Shown here: piece by piece, positions 8,161-17,176 of the stretch | Numbering within the stretch: position 1 is the first letter of the stretch | How the letters are laid out: each line of letters opens with the position of its first letter | NCBI RefSeq assembly: GCF_033843265.1 | Contig: NZ_JAWXRD010000040.1 | Span: 682,001 to 746,000, forward strand | DNA: 64,000 nt | Origin: Scandinavium lactucae | GTDB taxonomy: Bacteria > Pseudomonadota > Gammaproteobacteria > Enterobacterales > Enterobacteriaceae | Direction: 5' to 3' | Translations under genes and position numbers: made by a program | The notes under the pieces: model-generated | What the model was told of the DNA's origin: nothing | The model's database searches: none | What the model saw: only the letters and a program-made list of their open reading frames with translations

Positions 8161-9172
8161 TTTTTTCCTTAAGTGCTTTCAGATAATCCTGCACTGAGCG
8201 GTTGTGGCTCGCAAGATTGGTATTGAACGTGTGGCCACCTTTACCGTCGGCGACAAAATAGAGATACGGCGTTTTCGCCGGATGTGCCGCAGCGTTGAGC
8301 GAGGCTTCCCCCGGCGTGGCAATCGGGCCAGGGGGCATCCCGGCAATCACGTAGGTATTATACGCCGTTGGGGTCTCGAGATCTTTACGGCTTAGCTTGC
8401 CATTATAGCGCTCGCCCATGCCATAAATAACCGTTGGATCGGTTTGCAGACGCATACCGACCCGCAGCCGGTTGATAAACACCGATGCCACTTTGTCGCG
8501 CTCCGCAGCTACGGCGGTCTCTTTTTCGATAATCGAGGCCATGGTCACCAGCTGGTTTTGATCCTGATACGGAAGATTATCCGCCCGACCTTTCCAGGCG
8601 CTCTCAACAGCATTGACCATTTTCAGGTGCGCACGTTTGAGGATCTGCAAATCGGTGGTGTGGGCGGTATACATCCAGGTATCCGGCCAGAACCAGCCTT
8701 CCACCCAGTCAGGATGTTCAAGCTTCAGCGCTTCAGCTAGGGTGGCATAGCTGTCATCCTTCAGCGTGTGCTTCACGTAGGGTGCTTCTCGCAGCTGTTT
8801 GAGGTAATCGCTGACGCGCATCCCTTCTACAAAGCGCAACGGGAACTGTGCCTCTTTGCCGCTGGCCAGCAGTTGCAGCATGTCACGCACACTCATACCC
8901 GGCGTAAAACGGTAGGTCCCGGCTTTAAAATGCGACAGCTGAGGCTCAACGCGCAGCAACCATTGGAATACACGAGGTCGATTAATCACTTTTTCCACAT
9001 ACAGCGAGTCACCCAGCGCCATGCGCCCGGTCCCGGCTTTAAGGGTAAAAATGGTCTCATCTTTAATCAGAATTTTACTGTTCGCCAACTGGCGAACTTT
9101 CCACATCCCAACGCCTGCGGCAATCGCAAACATCACCAACAGCAGGAGGACAAACCGAAACATTTTCTTCAT
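8150..9172 (-). CDS. mltG: MltG (YceG), inner-membrane endolytic murein transglycosylase
   Basis: Cuts nascent glycan strands and is proposed to set strand length. 340 residues: a short cytoplasmic start, one transmembrane helix (about 5-25), a LysM-like subdomain (FTLKAGTGRMALGDSL), and the YceG catalytic domain with the catalytic Glu in ASIIEKETAV and the conserved DPTVIYGMGERYNG...SPYNTY-like segment (here TPTAYNTYVIAGMPPGPI). The ATG at 9170-9172 gives MKKMFRF; a second ATG three codons on is possible. It overlaps pabC by 4 nt (ATGA). Confidence 0.95.
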   Translation of the reverse strand: MKKMFRFVLLLLVMFAIAAGVGMWKVRQLANSKILIKDETIFTLKAGTGRMALGDSLYVEKVINRPRVFQWLLRVEPQLSHFKAGTYRFTPGMSVRDMLQLLASGKEAQFPLRFVEGMRVSDYLKQLREAPYVKHTLKDDSYATLAEALKLEHPDWVEGWFWPDTWMYTAHTTDLQILKRAHLKMVNAVESAWKGRADNLPYQDQNQLVTMASIIEKETAVAAERDKVASVFINRLRVGMRLQTDPTVIYGMGERYNGKLSRKDLETPTAYNTYVIAGMPPGPIATPGEASLNAAAHPAKTPYLYFVADGKGGHTFNTNLASHNRSVQDYLKALKEKNAQ

Positions 9173-9984
9173 GACTTAATCGACTGCTCACAAAGTGGGG
9201 CCAAAAATTCGAACAGCTCGCGCGAAAGATAGCGAGCGTCAGCAAACTGATTCACGGGAACAACGGGCATCAGCGTATTACAAATCAGCACTTCATCTGC
9301 CTGACGCACGGCGTCTTCCCGGGCATTAATTTCGACAACGCGGTAACGGCTTTGTGCCAGCAACGCCATAATGTGCTGGCGCATAATGCCCCTGACACCC
9401 GCATGGTCGAGACGTGGGGTGAAAACGGTATCACCCGCACGCCAGAATAAATTAGCCGCACAGCATTCCGTAACCCACCCTTCGCTGTCAAGAACCAGGG
9501 CCTCGTCAGCGTCTGTCTGTTCAAGATGCGCGCGGATCAGCACTTGCTCGAGGCGGTTCAGGTGTTTCAGGCCAGCCAATGCGGGATTGCGCCCGAGATG
9601 AACGGGGCTTAACGCGAGGGTAATGCCCTGCTGCTGCCAGTGCGGGTAATGAGCAGGAACAGGCGAAACGGAGAGAATGCGCACAGGCGTCTGACAAGTT
9701 GAAGGACTGTAACCTCGCCCTCCGCTACCGCGGGTAATAATGACTTTGAGCACGCCGTCGCGGTGTGCTTGCGCCAGGGACTGCATCTCCTGTGCGAGCA
9801 TTTCGGTGTCTACAAACGGGATCATCAGCGCGCGACAGGTCTCCTGCAAGCGACGAAGATGCTGCTCAAAAAAAGGGAGGTTGCCATTACAGAGACGAGC
9901 GGTGGTAAAGCAGCCGTCGCCAAACTGGATACTACGATCGTTGGCGGCGAGAGAATCCTGTTCCATACCGTTTATCAAGAACAT
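9169..9984 (-). CDS. pabC: PabC, aminodeoxychorismate lyase
   Basis: PLP enzyme of fold type IV that converts 4-amino-4-deoxychorismate to p-aminobenzoate and pyruvate for folate synthesis. 271 residues. The PLP lysine is in LAGLKHLNRLEQVL (Lys140 by my count). SRGSGGRGYS-like RGSGGRGYSP and DEALVLDSEGWVTECCAANLFW are family signatures. ATG at 9982-9984. It starts the run that leads into mltG and sits directly downstream of the fabF terminator. Confidence 0.95.
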   Translation of the reverse strand: MFLINGMEQDSLAANDRSIQFGDGCFTTARLCNGNLPFFEQHLRRLQETCRALMIPFVDTEMLAQEMQSLAQAHRDGVLKVIITRGSGGRGYSPSTCQTPVRILSVSPVPAHYPHWQQQGITLALSPVHLGRNPALAGLKHLNRLEQVLIRAHLEQTDADEALVLDSEGWVTECCAANLFWRAGDTVFTPRLDHAGVRGIMRQHIMALLAQSRYRVVEINAREDAVRQADEVLICNTLMPVVPVNQFADARYLSRELFEFLAPLCEQSIKS

Positions 9985-10055
9985 AGCGGCTCCTTAGCAG
10001 TGATCCGTTAGTCTGGCAGGGGGAACACGCTTTCTCAAGCGGAGAAAGCTTAAAG

Positions 10056-10083
10056 AAAAGGCCTGCATCGCAGGCCTTTTTCA
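10056..10083 (-). terminator. fabF terminator
   Basis: 10 bp stem AAAAGGCCTG/CAGGCCTTTT with a short loop, between the fabF stop and the pabC start. It ends in a T-run on both strands. Reading leftward it closes the fab operon. Confidence 0.85.
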
Positions 10084-10097
10084 TCGCTAACGGAACA

Positions 10098-11339
10098 TCA
10101 GACCTTTTTGAAGATCAGAGATCCGTTGGTACCGCCAAAGCCGAAGGAGTTACACAGCGTGTATTCCATACCGCTGACCTGACGCGCTTCGTGTGGCACG
10201 AAGTCGAGGTCACAACCTTCTTCTGGGTTATCCAGGTTGATGGTTGGCGGAACTGCCTGATCGCGCAGGGCCAGAATCGAGTAGATTGATTCGACCGCGC
10301 CCGCAGCGCCCAGCAGGTGACCGGTCATTGACTTGGTGGAGCTGACCATAATACGGCTTGCTACCTCACCAAATACCGACTTCACCGCCTGTGCTTCGGC
10401 AAGATCGCCCGCAGGCGTTGATGTACCGTGCGCATTGACATAGCCAATCTGGCCAGGTTCGATACCCGCATCGCGGATTGCGTTCACCATTGCCAGCGCC
10501 GCACCGGCACCGTTTTCTGGTGGAGACGTCATGTGGTAAGCATCGCTGCTCATGCCGAAACCGACGATTTCAGCATAGATTTTCGCGCCACGTTTCTTCG
10601 CGTGTTCGTACTCTTCGAGCATGATGATGCCCGCACCGTCACCCAGCACGAAGCCATCACGGTCTTTGTCCCACGGACGGCTTGCCGCCTGCGGGTTGTC
10701 ATTGCGGGTCGACAGCGCACGCGCTGCACCGAAACCGCCAACACCCAAAGGCGTACTCGCTTTTTCAGCACCACCGGCCAGCATGGCATCAGCATCGTTA
10801 TAGGCAATCATTCGTGCCGCATGACCGATGTTGTGTACACCTGAGGTGCACGCCGTGGCAATGGAAATACTTGGGCCGCGCAGCCCGAACATGATGGTCA
10901 GGTGACCTGCCACCATGTTAACAATCGTGGACGGTACGAAGAATGGACTGATCTTACGTGGACCACCCTTAACCAGTGAACTGTGGTTCTCTTCGATCAA
11001 GCCGAGTCCGCCGATGCCGGAGCCGATAGCAGCACCGATACGCGTGGCGTTCTCTTCCGTCACTTCAAGGCCAGAATCCTGCATGGCCTGTACGCCAGCG
11101 ACAATTCCATATTGAATAAAGGCATCCATCTTGCGCTGTTCTTTACGCGAGATAATGTCTTCACAGTTAAAATCCTTTACTAAGCCAGCAAATTTCGTTG
11201 CATAGGCGGTAGTATCGAAATGGTCGATTAGGCTGATGCCGCTCTGACCGGCAAGAAGAGATTTCCAGGTGGACTCTACGGTATTGCCGACAGGAGACAA
11301 CATGCCAAGTCCGGTCACAACTACACGACGCTTAGACAC
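10098..11339 (-). CDS. fabF: FabF, beta-ketoacyl-ACP synthase II (GTG start)
   Basis: Elongating condensing enzyme of type II fatty acid synthesis; KAS II extends C16:1 to C18:1 and is temperature-responsive in E. coli. 413 residues. The catalytic triad is visible: Cys in ATACTSGVHNIG, His in NAHGTSTPAGD and His in STKSMTGHLLGAAG. The start codon is GTG at 11337-11339, preceded by a strong GGAGG, giving the conserved MSKRRVVVTGLGM. It lies 88 bp downstream of acpP. Confidence 0.97.
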   Translation of the reverse strand: MSKRRVVVTGLGMLSPVGNTVESTWKSLLAGQSGISLIDHFDTTAYATKFAGLVKDFNCEDIISRKEQRKMDAFIQYGIVAGVQAMQDSGLEVTEENATRIGAAIGSGIGGLGLIEENHSSLVKGGPRKISPFFVPSTIVNMVAGHLTIMFGLRGPSISIATACTSGVHNIGHAARMIAYNDADAMLAGGAEKASTPLGVGGFGAARALSTRNDNPQAASRPWDKDRDGFVLGDGAGIIMLEEYEHAKKRGAKIYAEIVGFGMSSDAYHMTSPPENGAGAALAMVNAIRDAGIEPGQIGYVNAHGTSTPAGDLAEAQAVKSVFGEVASRIMVSSTKSMTGHLLGAAGAVESIYSILALRDQAVPPTINLDNPEEGCDLDFVPHEARQVSGMEYTLCNSFGFGGTNGSLIFKKV

Positions 11340-11427
11340 GCTTGTCCTCCAGGGAGGGATAAAAAAGAGAAATGTGGGACAAAAAGATAAAACTCAGGCG
11401 GTCGAATGACCGCCTGGAGATGTTCAC

Positions 11428-11664
11428 TTACGCCTGGTGACCGTTGATGTAATCAATGGCAGCCTGAACGGTGGTGATTTTCTCAGCTTCTTCGTCCGGA
11501 ATCTCAGTATCAAACTCTTCTTCCAGAGCCATTACCAGCTCAACGGTGTCAAGAGAATCAGCGCCCAAGTCTTCAACGAAGGAAGCTGCGTTGGTAACTT
11601 CTTCCTGCTTAACGCCCAGCTGTTCGCCGATAATTTTCTTAACGCGTTCTTCGATAGTGCTCAT
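11428..11664 (-). CDS. acpP: AcpP, acyl carrier protein
   Basis: Carries acyl chains on 4'-phosphopantetheine. 78 residues including Met, highly acidic, with the prosthetic-group serine in GADSLDTVELVM (Ser37 counting Met). An in-frame extension upstream is rejected: the conserved MSTIEERVKKII start with ATG at 11662-11664 is the true N-terminus. About 210 bp separate it from fabG, room for its own promoter, which is expected for this very abundant protein. Confidence 0.98.
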   Translation of the reverse strand: MSTIEERVKKIIGEQLGVKQEEVTNAASFVEDLGADSLDTVELVMALEEEFDTEIPDEEAEKITTVQAAIDYINGHQA

Positions 11665-11874
11665 ACTCTTAAATTTCCTATCAAAACTCGCTTTCGCGAT
11701 GGTTTTCGTAGTGTATAAAATGTTGAAAAATTTGCAACTAAATCCCGGCAGGTCGTACCACGATTTTACGCTATTTTGCGGGTGTTTGCCCCAATAACGC
11801 AAATCATTTTGCACGTAATCTTACTCAGAAGCGCACAGAGTGCGCGGATCCTGAGCATTTTGTGCAAACTACGG

Positions 11875-12609
11875 TCAGACCATGTACATCCCGCCGTTGA
11901 CGTGCAGAGTTTCACCAGAGATGTAACCTGCTTCGTCAGAGGCTAAGAATGCAACCGCACTGGCGATTTCTTTTGCATCGCCAAGGCGACCCGCTGGAAC
12001 TTGCGCCAGAATACCCGCACGCTGATCGTCTGACAGCGCACGCGTCATGTCCGTTTCAATAAAGCCCGGAGCAACAACGTTTACAGTAATACCACGAGAC
12101 GCGACTTCACGTGCCAGCGATTTACTGAAACCAATCAAACCCGCTTTCGCCGCAGCGTAGTTGGCCTGACCAGCATTTCCCATGGTACCAACCACAGAAC
12201 CGATAGTGATAATACGACCATGACGCTTTTTCATCATAGCTCGCATTACCGCTTTTGACAGACGGAAAACTGATGACAGATTGGTTTCGAGGATATCGTT
12301 CCACTCATCATCTTTCATTCGCATTAACAGGTTATCACGAGTGATCCCGGCATTATTGACCAGAATGTCCACTTCGCCAAATTCTGCGCGAATATTTCCC
12401 AGAACAGATTCAATAGATGCCGGGTCGGTCACATTCAACATCAGACCTTTACCGTTTGCACCTAAATAGTCGCTGATGGCCTGAGCACCGCTTTCGCTGG
12501 TGGCAGTACCGACAACTTTCGCGCCACGGGCAACGAGCGTCTCAGCGATAGCACGGCCAATGCCGCGGCTTGCACCGGTAACCAGTGCAATTTTTCCTTC
12601 AAAACTCAT
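11875..12609 (-). CDS. fabG: FabG, 3-oxoacyl-ACP reductase
   Basis: NADPH-dependent SDR that performs the first reduction of each fatty acid cycle. 244 residues from the ATG at 12607-12609. Rossmann motif TGASRGIG (about 12-19), NNAG (about 86), and the catalytic Ser-Tyr-Lys in GSVVGTMGNAGQANYAAAKAG. A start ten codons upstream (MSNKKRKSKT) is possible but less likely given the family length. 19 bp downstream of fabD. Confidence 0.96.
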   Translation of the reverse strand: MSFEGKIALVTGASRGIGRAIAETLVARGAKVVGTATSESGAQAISDYLGANGKGLMLNVTDPASIESVLGNIRAEFGEVDILVNNAGITRDNLLMRMKDDEWNDILETNLSSVFRLSKAVMRAMMKKRHGRIITIGSVVGTMGNAGQANYAAAKAGLIGFSKSLAREVASRGITVNVVAPGFIETDMTRALSDDQRAGILAQVPAGRLGDAKEIASAVAFLASDEAGYISGETLHVNGGMYMV

Positions 12610-12628
12610 GGTTTTGCTTTTCCTCTTC

Positions 12629-13558
12629 TTATTGCTCAAGCGCCGCAGACATCGCCGCCGGCTCGTTAATGGCCGACGCAGTCAGGGTGTCAACAATACG
12701 TTTAGTCAGGCCAGTGAGGACTTTACCCGGGCCCACTTCATACAGGTGCTCAACGCCCTGTGAAGCCATAAACTCAACGGTTTTGGTCCACTGTACCGGG
12801 CTGTAGAGCTGACGAACCAGCGCGTCGCGAATCGCATCAGCATTGGTTTCGCACTTCACATCCACATTATTAACAACCTGAATCTGCGGCGCATTAAAGG
12901 TGATATTGGCCAGTTCTGCAGCCAGTTTCTCTGCGGCAGGCTTCATCAGCGCACAGTGAGACGGGACGCTCACTGGCAGCGGCAGCGCACGTTTAGCACC
13001 AGCAGCTTTACATGCCGCACCCGCACGTTCTACGGCATCTTTATGCCCGGCGATAACCACCTGACCCGGTGAGTTAAAGTTCACCGGAGACACCACCTGC
13101 CCTTCGGCAGATTCTTCACAGGCTTTCGCGATAGACGCGTCGTCCAGGCCAATGATAGCAGACATGCCACCGGTACCTTCCGGAACCGCTTCCTGCATGA
13201 ACTTACCACGCAGTTCGACCAGACGTACCGCATCGGCAAAGTCAATCACACCGGCACACACCAGCGCAGAGTACTCACCCAGGCTGTGACCGGCCATCAG
13301 CGCAGGCGCTTTACCGCCCTGCTGCTGCCAGACGCGATACAGCGCGACAGACGCGGTCAGCAGCGCTGGCTGAGTCTGCCAGGTTTTGTTCAGTTCTTCC
13401 GCCGGACCCTGTTGCGTCAACGCCCACAGATCGTAGCCCAGCGCCGCAGAAGCTTCTGCGAAGGTTTCTTCAATAATCGGATAAGTCGCAGCCAGCTCAG
13501 CCAACATGCCTACTGCCTGAGAACCCTGTCCCGGAAACACAAATGCAAATTGCGTCAT
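12629..13558 (-). CDS. fabD: FabD, malonyl-CoA:ACP transacylase
   Basis: Loads malonyl groups from CoA onto ACP. 309 residues. The nucleophile is Ser92 in GHSLGEYSALV, with the oxyanion segment PGQGSQAVGM at the N-terminus and the catalytic His in PVSVPSHCALM. 14 bp downstream of fabH. Confidence 0.96.
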   Translation of the reverse strand: MTQFAFVFPGQGSQAVGMLAELAATYPIIEETFAEASAALGYDLWALTQQGPAEELNKTWQTQPALLTASVALYRVWQQQGGKAPALMAGHSLGEYSALVCAGVIDFADAVRLVELRGKFMQEAVPEGTGGMSAIIGLDDASIAKACEESAEGQVVSPVNFNSPGQVVIAGHKDAVERAGAACKAAGAKRALPLPVSVPSHCALMKPAAEKLAAELANITFNAPQIQVVNNVDVKCETNADAIRDALVRQLYSPVQWTKTVEFMASQGVEHLYEVGPGKVLTGLTKRIVDTLTASAINEPAAMSAALEQ

Positions 13559-13572
13559 CTTATAATCCTTAA

Positions 13573-14526
13573 TTAGAAACGAACCAGTGCGGAGCCCCAG
13601 GTGAACCCGCCGCCGAAGGCTTCAAGCAGCACCAGCTGACCGGCTTTAATACGCCCGTCGCGTACGGCTTCATCCAGTGCGCAAGGCACGGACGCCGCGG
13701 AGGTGTTGCCGTGGCGGTCGAGGGTGACTACAACGTTATCCATCGACATGCCAAGCTTTTTCGCCGTCGCGCTGATAATGCGCAGGTTCGCCTGATGCGG
13801 CACCAGCCAGTCCAGTTCTGAACGGTCAAGATTGTTCGCCGCCAGCGTCTCTTCAACGATGTTGGCCAGTTCCTTCACCGCGACTTTGAACACTTCATTC
13901 CCTGCCATGGTCAGGTGAATAGAGTTTTCCGGGTGAACACGATCGGCATTCGGCAGGGTGAGCAGTTCACCGTAGTTGCCATCAGCATGCAGATGGGTAG
14001 AAATGATGCCCGGCTGCTCAGAAGCGCCCAGCACGACGGCACCTGCGCCATCGCCAAAGATAATAATCGTGCCGCGATCGGTCGGATCGCAAGTACGCGC
14101 CAGCACGTCCGCGCCGATCACCAGAGCGTGTTTAACCGCACCGGATTTAACGTACATATCGGCCACGCTCAGCGCGTAGGTGAAGCCCGCACAGGCCGCA
14201 GCGACGTCGAACGCCGGGCAACCTTTAATGCCGAGCATCGACTGGATCTGGCACGCCGCGCTTGGAAAAGCGTGAGTTGCGGAGGTCGTCGCGACGACGA
14301 TCAAACCAATTTGTTCAGCGTCAATGTTAGCCATTTCCAGCGCGCGTTTCGCGGCTTCAAGGCCCATCGTTGACACGGATTCATCTGGCGCGGCAATACG
14401 GCGCTCACGGATACCTGTGCGTGTGACAATCCACTCGTCAGACGTATCTACCATTTTTTCGAGGTCGGCGTTGGTACGCACTTGTTCAGGCAGATAGCTG
14501 CCGGTACCTATAATCTTCGTATACAT
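13573..14526 (-). CDS. fabH: FabH, beta-ketoacyl-ACP synthase III
   Basis: Initiates fatty acid synthesis by condensing acetyl-CoA with malonyl-ACP. 317 residues. Cys112 in VAAACAGFTYALS, His in WLVPHQANLRI, and Asn in DRHGNTSAASVP form the catalytic triad. ATG at 14524-14526, only 6 bp after plsX. Confidence 0.96.
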   Translation of the reverse strand: MYTKIIGTGSYLPEQVRTNADLEKMVDTSDEWIVTRTGIRERRIAAPDESVSTMGLEAAKRALEMANIDAEQIGLIVVATTSATHAFPSAACQIQSMLGIKGCPAFDVAAACAGFTYALSVADMYVKSGAVKHALVIGADVLARTCDPTDRGTIIIFGDGAGAVVLGASEQPGIISTHLHADGNYGELLTLPNADRVHPENSIHLTMAGNEVFKVAVKELANIVEETLAANNLDRSELDWLVPHQANLRIISATAKKLGMSMDNVVVTLDRHGNTSAASVPCALDEAVRDGRIKAGQLVLLEAFGGGFTWGSALVRF

Positions 14527-14532
14527 GTACGC

Positions 14533-15567
14533 TCAGTCTTTTGGTGGTAATACAGATTCGAGGCGAGCGGCGATCCGCTGTGGGACCTCACGCTGCACCG
14601 CCTGCACTGCCTGTTCAATCGCCACGCAAAACGCGCGCTGATTGGCTGCACCATGACTCTTAATCACCGTGCCGCGCAATCCTAACAGACAGGCGCCATT
14701 ATACTGGTCGGGGTTGAGGTGACTGAATCGCCGCGAGAGGCTTTTTTGTAACCAATGTTTCAAAATTTTCAGCCACCACGGACGCTTTTTACCCTCTCCC
14801 TGCGATTTCAGCAAAGAAAGAAACATTCTGACAACGCCTTCCATGGTTTTTAATGTGACGTTCCCCGTAAAACCGTCACACACCAGCACATCCGTCTTAC
14901 CGGTCAATAATTCGTTAGCTTCGAGATAACCAATATAGTTGATGGAAGAGACTGTTTTCAGCATCGCCGACGCATCCTGGATGCTCTCGTGACCTTTGCT
15001 CTCTTCTTCCCCGATATTAAGCAGCGCGACCCGTGGGTTGGTAATGCCCACTACTTCTTCGGCCATCACCGCGCCCATCACCGCAAATTGCACCAGCATT
15101 GTACTGTCACAATCCACGTTAGCGCCCAAATCGAGCACCACCGTTTTGCCCTTTTGCTGATGTGGCAGAACCGTCATCAACGCCGGACGCTCAATCCCTT
15201 CGAGAGGTTTGAGCAATAATTTTGCGAGCCCCATCAACGCACCGGTATTTCCGGCACTGACGCAGGCTTCTGCGCGCCCTTCTTTGACCAACTCCAGCGC
15301 GATGCGCATAGACGTTCCCCGGCTATTACGTATCGCCTGAGCCGGGCGTGCATCACTGGCAATAACTGACTGGGCAGGGATTATCTGCAGACGTGAACGT
15401 TGTTCGAAGTCAGCTTTGGCGAGTAATGGCGTTATGGTGTCGGCGTCACCGACGAGAAGAAGCGAGAGTTGTGGGTTAGCGTGCAGTGCCTGCAATGCTG
15501 CAGGCACCGTCACGGAAGGGCCAAAATCGCCCCCCATGACATCCAACGCTAAGGTCAGACGTGTCAA
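14533..15567 (-). CDS. plsX: PlsX, phosphate:acyl-ACP acyltransferase (TTG start)
   Basis: Makes acyl-phosphate for phospholipid synthesis (with PlsY). 344 residues, somewhat shorter at the C-terminus than the 356 I recall for E. coli: it ends soon after PQRIAARLESV. Conserved blocks are ALDVMGGDFGPSVTVPA, CVSAGNTGALMGLAKLLL and DVLVCDGFTGNVTLKTMEG. The start is a TTG at 15565-15567 giving MTRLTLALDVMGGD; no ATG is available upstream in frame before the rpmF side. Follows rpmF by 127 bp. Confidence 0.94.
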   Translation of the reverse strand: MTRLTLALDVMGGDFGPSVTVPAALQALHANPQLSLLLVGDADTITPLLAKADFEQRSRLQIIPAQSVIASDARPAQAIRNSRGTSMRIALELVKEGRAEACVSAGNTGALMGLAKLLLKPLEGIERPALMTVLPHQQKGKTVVLDLGANVDCDSTMLVQFAVMGAVMAEEVVGITNPRVALLNIGEEESKGHESIQDASAMLKTVSSINYIGYLEANELLTGKTDVLVCDGFTGNVTLKTMEGVVRMFLSLLKSQGEGKKRPWWLKILKHWLQKSLSRRFSHLNPDQYNGACLLGLRGTVIKSHGAANQRAFCVAIEQAVQAVQREVPQRIAARLESVLPPKD

Positions 15568-15694
15568 GGTTTCGTCGCCGCCCGGTTTGGTGTATCCCCG
15601 TTAACACGGGGATATCCTCACTAAGCTTCACCACGCTTATACTCTTCGTTTTTCACGCTGCAGGGCAACACGAAAAACGGCGAGTATCGCGTGA

Positions 15695-15868
15695 TTACTT
15701 AGCGATTACCTTGCGGCCGCGGTAGAAACCGTCGGCAGTGATGTGGTGACGCAGGTGTTGTTCACCAGAAGTCTTGTCTACAGACAGGCTGGTAACTGCG
15801 GTCAGCGCGTCATGGGAACGACGCATGCCACGTTTGGAACGGGTTGGTTTATTCTGTTGTACGGCCAT
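15695..15868 (-). CDS. rpmF: RpmF, 50S ribosomal protein L32
   Basis: 57-residue basic ribosomal protein, beginning MAVQQNKPTRSKRGMRRS and ending with GFYRGRKVIAK. ATG at 15866-15868, TAA at 15695-15697. It lies 16 bp downstream of yceD and upstream of plsX, the classical yceD-rpmF-plsX-fab order that couples ribosome and membrane synthesis. Confidence 0.97.
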   Translation of the reverse strand: MAVQQNKPTRSKRGMRRSHDALTAVTSLSVDKTSGEQHLRHHITADGFYRGRKVIAK

Positions 15869-15884
15869 GGACCTTACTCCTCAA

Positions 15885-16406
15885 TTACTTACGCTTTAAG
15901 CTGGCTAATACGGCAAATGGATTTGGCTTTTGCGCATCTTCAGGCAATTCACCAAAAACCATGTCCGCGTCGGACACTTCACAGTGTTCAGAATCATGCA
16001 CCGGAACTACTGGCAAGGAGAGAATGATTTCATCCTCAACCAATGCCCGCAGATCGATTTCACCGAATTCGTTAACTTCAATCGGCTCATACGCTTCCGG
16101 GAGTGCTTCCGCCTGTTCAATATTTTTGATCGGGCTGAAACAATACGTTGTGTGAACGGCATGTGGGAACGGTTTCCCGCAGCGCTGGCACTCGAGAGTC
16201 ACCGCAACCTTCGCATCACCTTTAATAACGGCGAGGCGCTGATTGTCGATGGCGAATGTCATATCGCATTCCACATCACTGTCCACACTGACCACAGACT
16301 CGGCAAGACGCTCCACCTGTTCCGGGGTGTAGACACCCTGGTAATCGAGGCGTTTTTGAGCCGTACGAACCGGATCAAGAGTCAGGGGTAATTTTACCTT
16401 TTGCAT
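15885..16406 (-). CDS. yceD: YceD, DUF177 protein (23S rRNA accumulation factor family)
   Basis: 173 residues, DUF177/YceD family, linked in plants and bacteria to 23S rRNA accumulation; its exact mechanism is unknown. A conserved zinc-ribbon-like segment LECQRCGKPFPHAVHTTYCF is seen near the middle, and an acidic stretch follows (EVNEFGEIDLRALVEDEIILSLP). ATG at 16404-16406. First gene of the rpmF-plsX-fab run. Confidence 0.93.
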   Translation of the reverse strand: MQKVKLPLTLDPVRTAQKRLDYQGVYTPEQVERLAESVVSVDSDVECDMTFAIDNQRLAVIKGDAKVAVTLECQRCGKPFPHAVHTTYCFSPIKNIEQAEALPEAYEPIEVNEFGEIDLRALVEDEIILSLPVVPVHDSEHCEVSDADMVFGELPEDAQKPNPFAVLASLKRK

Positions 16407-16447
16407 AGGGCGCGCATATTAACTTTGTAACGTCATAGAGTCAAAGA

Positions 16448-16471
16448 AAAAGGCACCCTCAGGCGCCTTTT
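16448..16471. other. Hairpin in the yceD-yceF gap
   Basis: Stem AAAAGGCACC/GGCGCCTTTT (one mismatch) with a 4 nt loop, ending in a T-run on the plus strand. It looks like an intrinsic terminator, but it sits between divergent genes where no upstream gene needs one. In E. coli the small RNA SraB maps to this gap; the hairpin might end such an RNA, though I cannot confirm sequence similarity. Confidence 0.4.
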
Positions 16472-16546
16472 GCCAATTATTCGCACACATTGCGGCCTGT
16501 AGTTTAAAATGTCGCAATCCGAATCACCAGAGTCTGATAAAAAAAT

Positions 16547-17131
16547 ATGTCGCAACTTGTCCTTGCCTCCACTTCACCCTATCGCCGCGAGCTGTTAAAA
16601 AAGCTCGAAGTCCCCTTTGAATGTGCCGCACCTGAGGTTGATGAACTTGCCCTGCCGGGTGAATCTCCGCGCCAGCTGGTGCTGCGATTAGCGCAGGCTA
16701 AAGCGAAAGCGCTGGCTGAACGCTTTCCTCAGCATCTGATTATTGGTTCCGATCAGGTGTGCGTCCTGGGCGGGAACATCACGGGTAAACCGCTTACCGA
16801 AGAAAATGCACGCCTGCAGCTGCGTGAAGCGAGCGGACACGTCGTCACCTTCTATACTGGCCTTGCCCTGTATAACAGCGCTAACGGCCATTTGCAGACC
16901 GAATGCGAACCGTTCGACGTTCACTTCCGTCATCTTACCGACGCGGAGATCAACCATTACATTAAAAAAGAGCAACCGCTGAACTGCGCGGGCAGTTTTA
17001 AAAGCGAGGGGCTGGGGATTTCACTGTTTGAACGACTGGAAGGACGTGACCCGAACACCCTGGTCGGCCTGCCGTTGATTGCGCTGTGTAAGATGCTCCG
17101 ACACGAGCAGTACAATCCGCTGCTGCGCTAA
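16547..17131 (+). CDS. yceF: YceF, Maf-like nucleotide pyrophosphatase (m7GTP)
   Basis: 194-residue Maf/HAM1-fold pyrophosphatase; the E. coli YceF hydrolyses 7-methyl-GTP. The N-terminal LASTSPYRRELL, the central IIGSDQVCVLGG and GKPLTEENARLQL, and GSFKSEGLGISLFERLEGRDPNTLVGLP are family signatures. ATG at 16547. Divergent from yceD; its terminator follows immediately. Confidence 0.94.
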   Translation: MSQLVLASTSPYRRELLKKLEVPFECAAPEVDELALPGESPRQLVLRLAQAKAKALAERFPQHLIIGSDQVCVLGGNITGKPLTEENARLQLREASGHVVTFYTGLALYNSANGHLQTECEPFDVHFRHLTDAEINHYIKKEQPLNCAGSFKSEGLGISLFERLEGRDPNTLVGLPLIALCKMLRHEQYNPLLR

Positions 17132-17136
17132 AACGC

Positions 17137-17163
17137 AAAACGCCCCAAACGGGGCGTTTTTTA
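17137..17163. terminator. Bidirectional terminator between yceF and rluC
   Basis: 10 bp perfect stem AAAACGCCCC/GGGGCGTTTT with an AAAC loop and T-run, between convergent genes. Confidence 0.9.
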
Positions 17164-17176
17164 TACGTTAGGCGTT

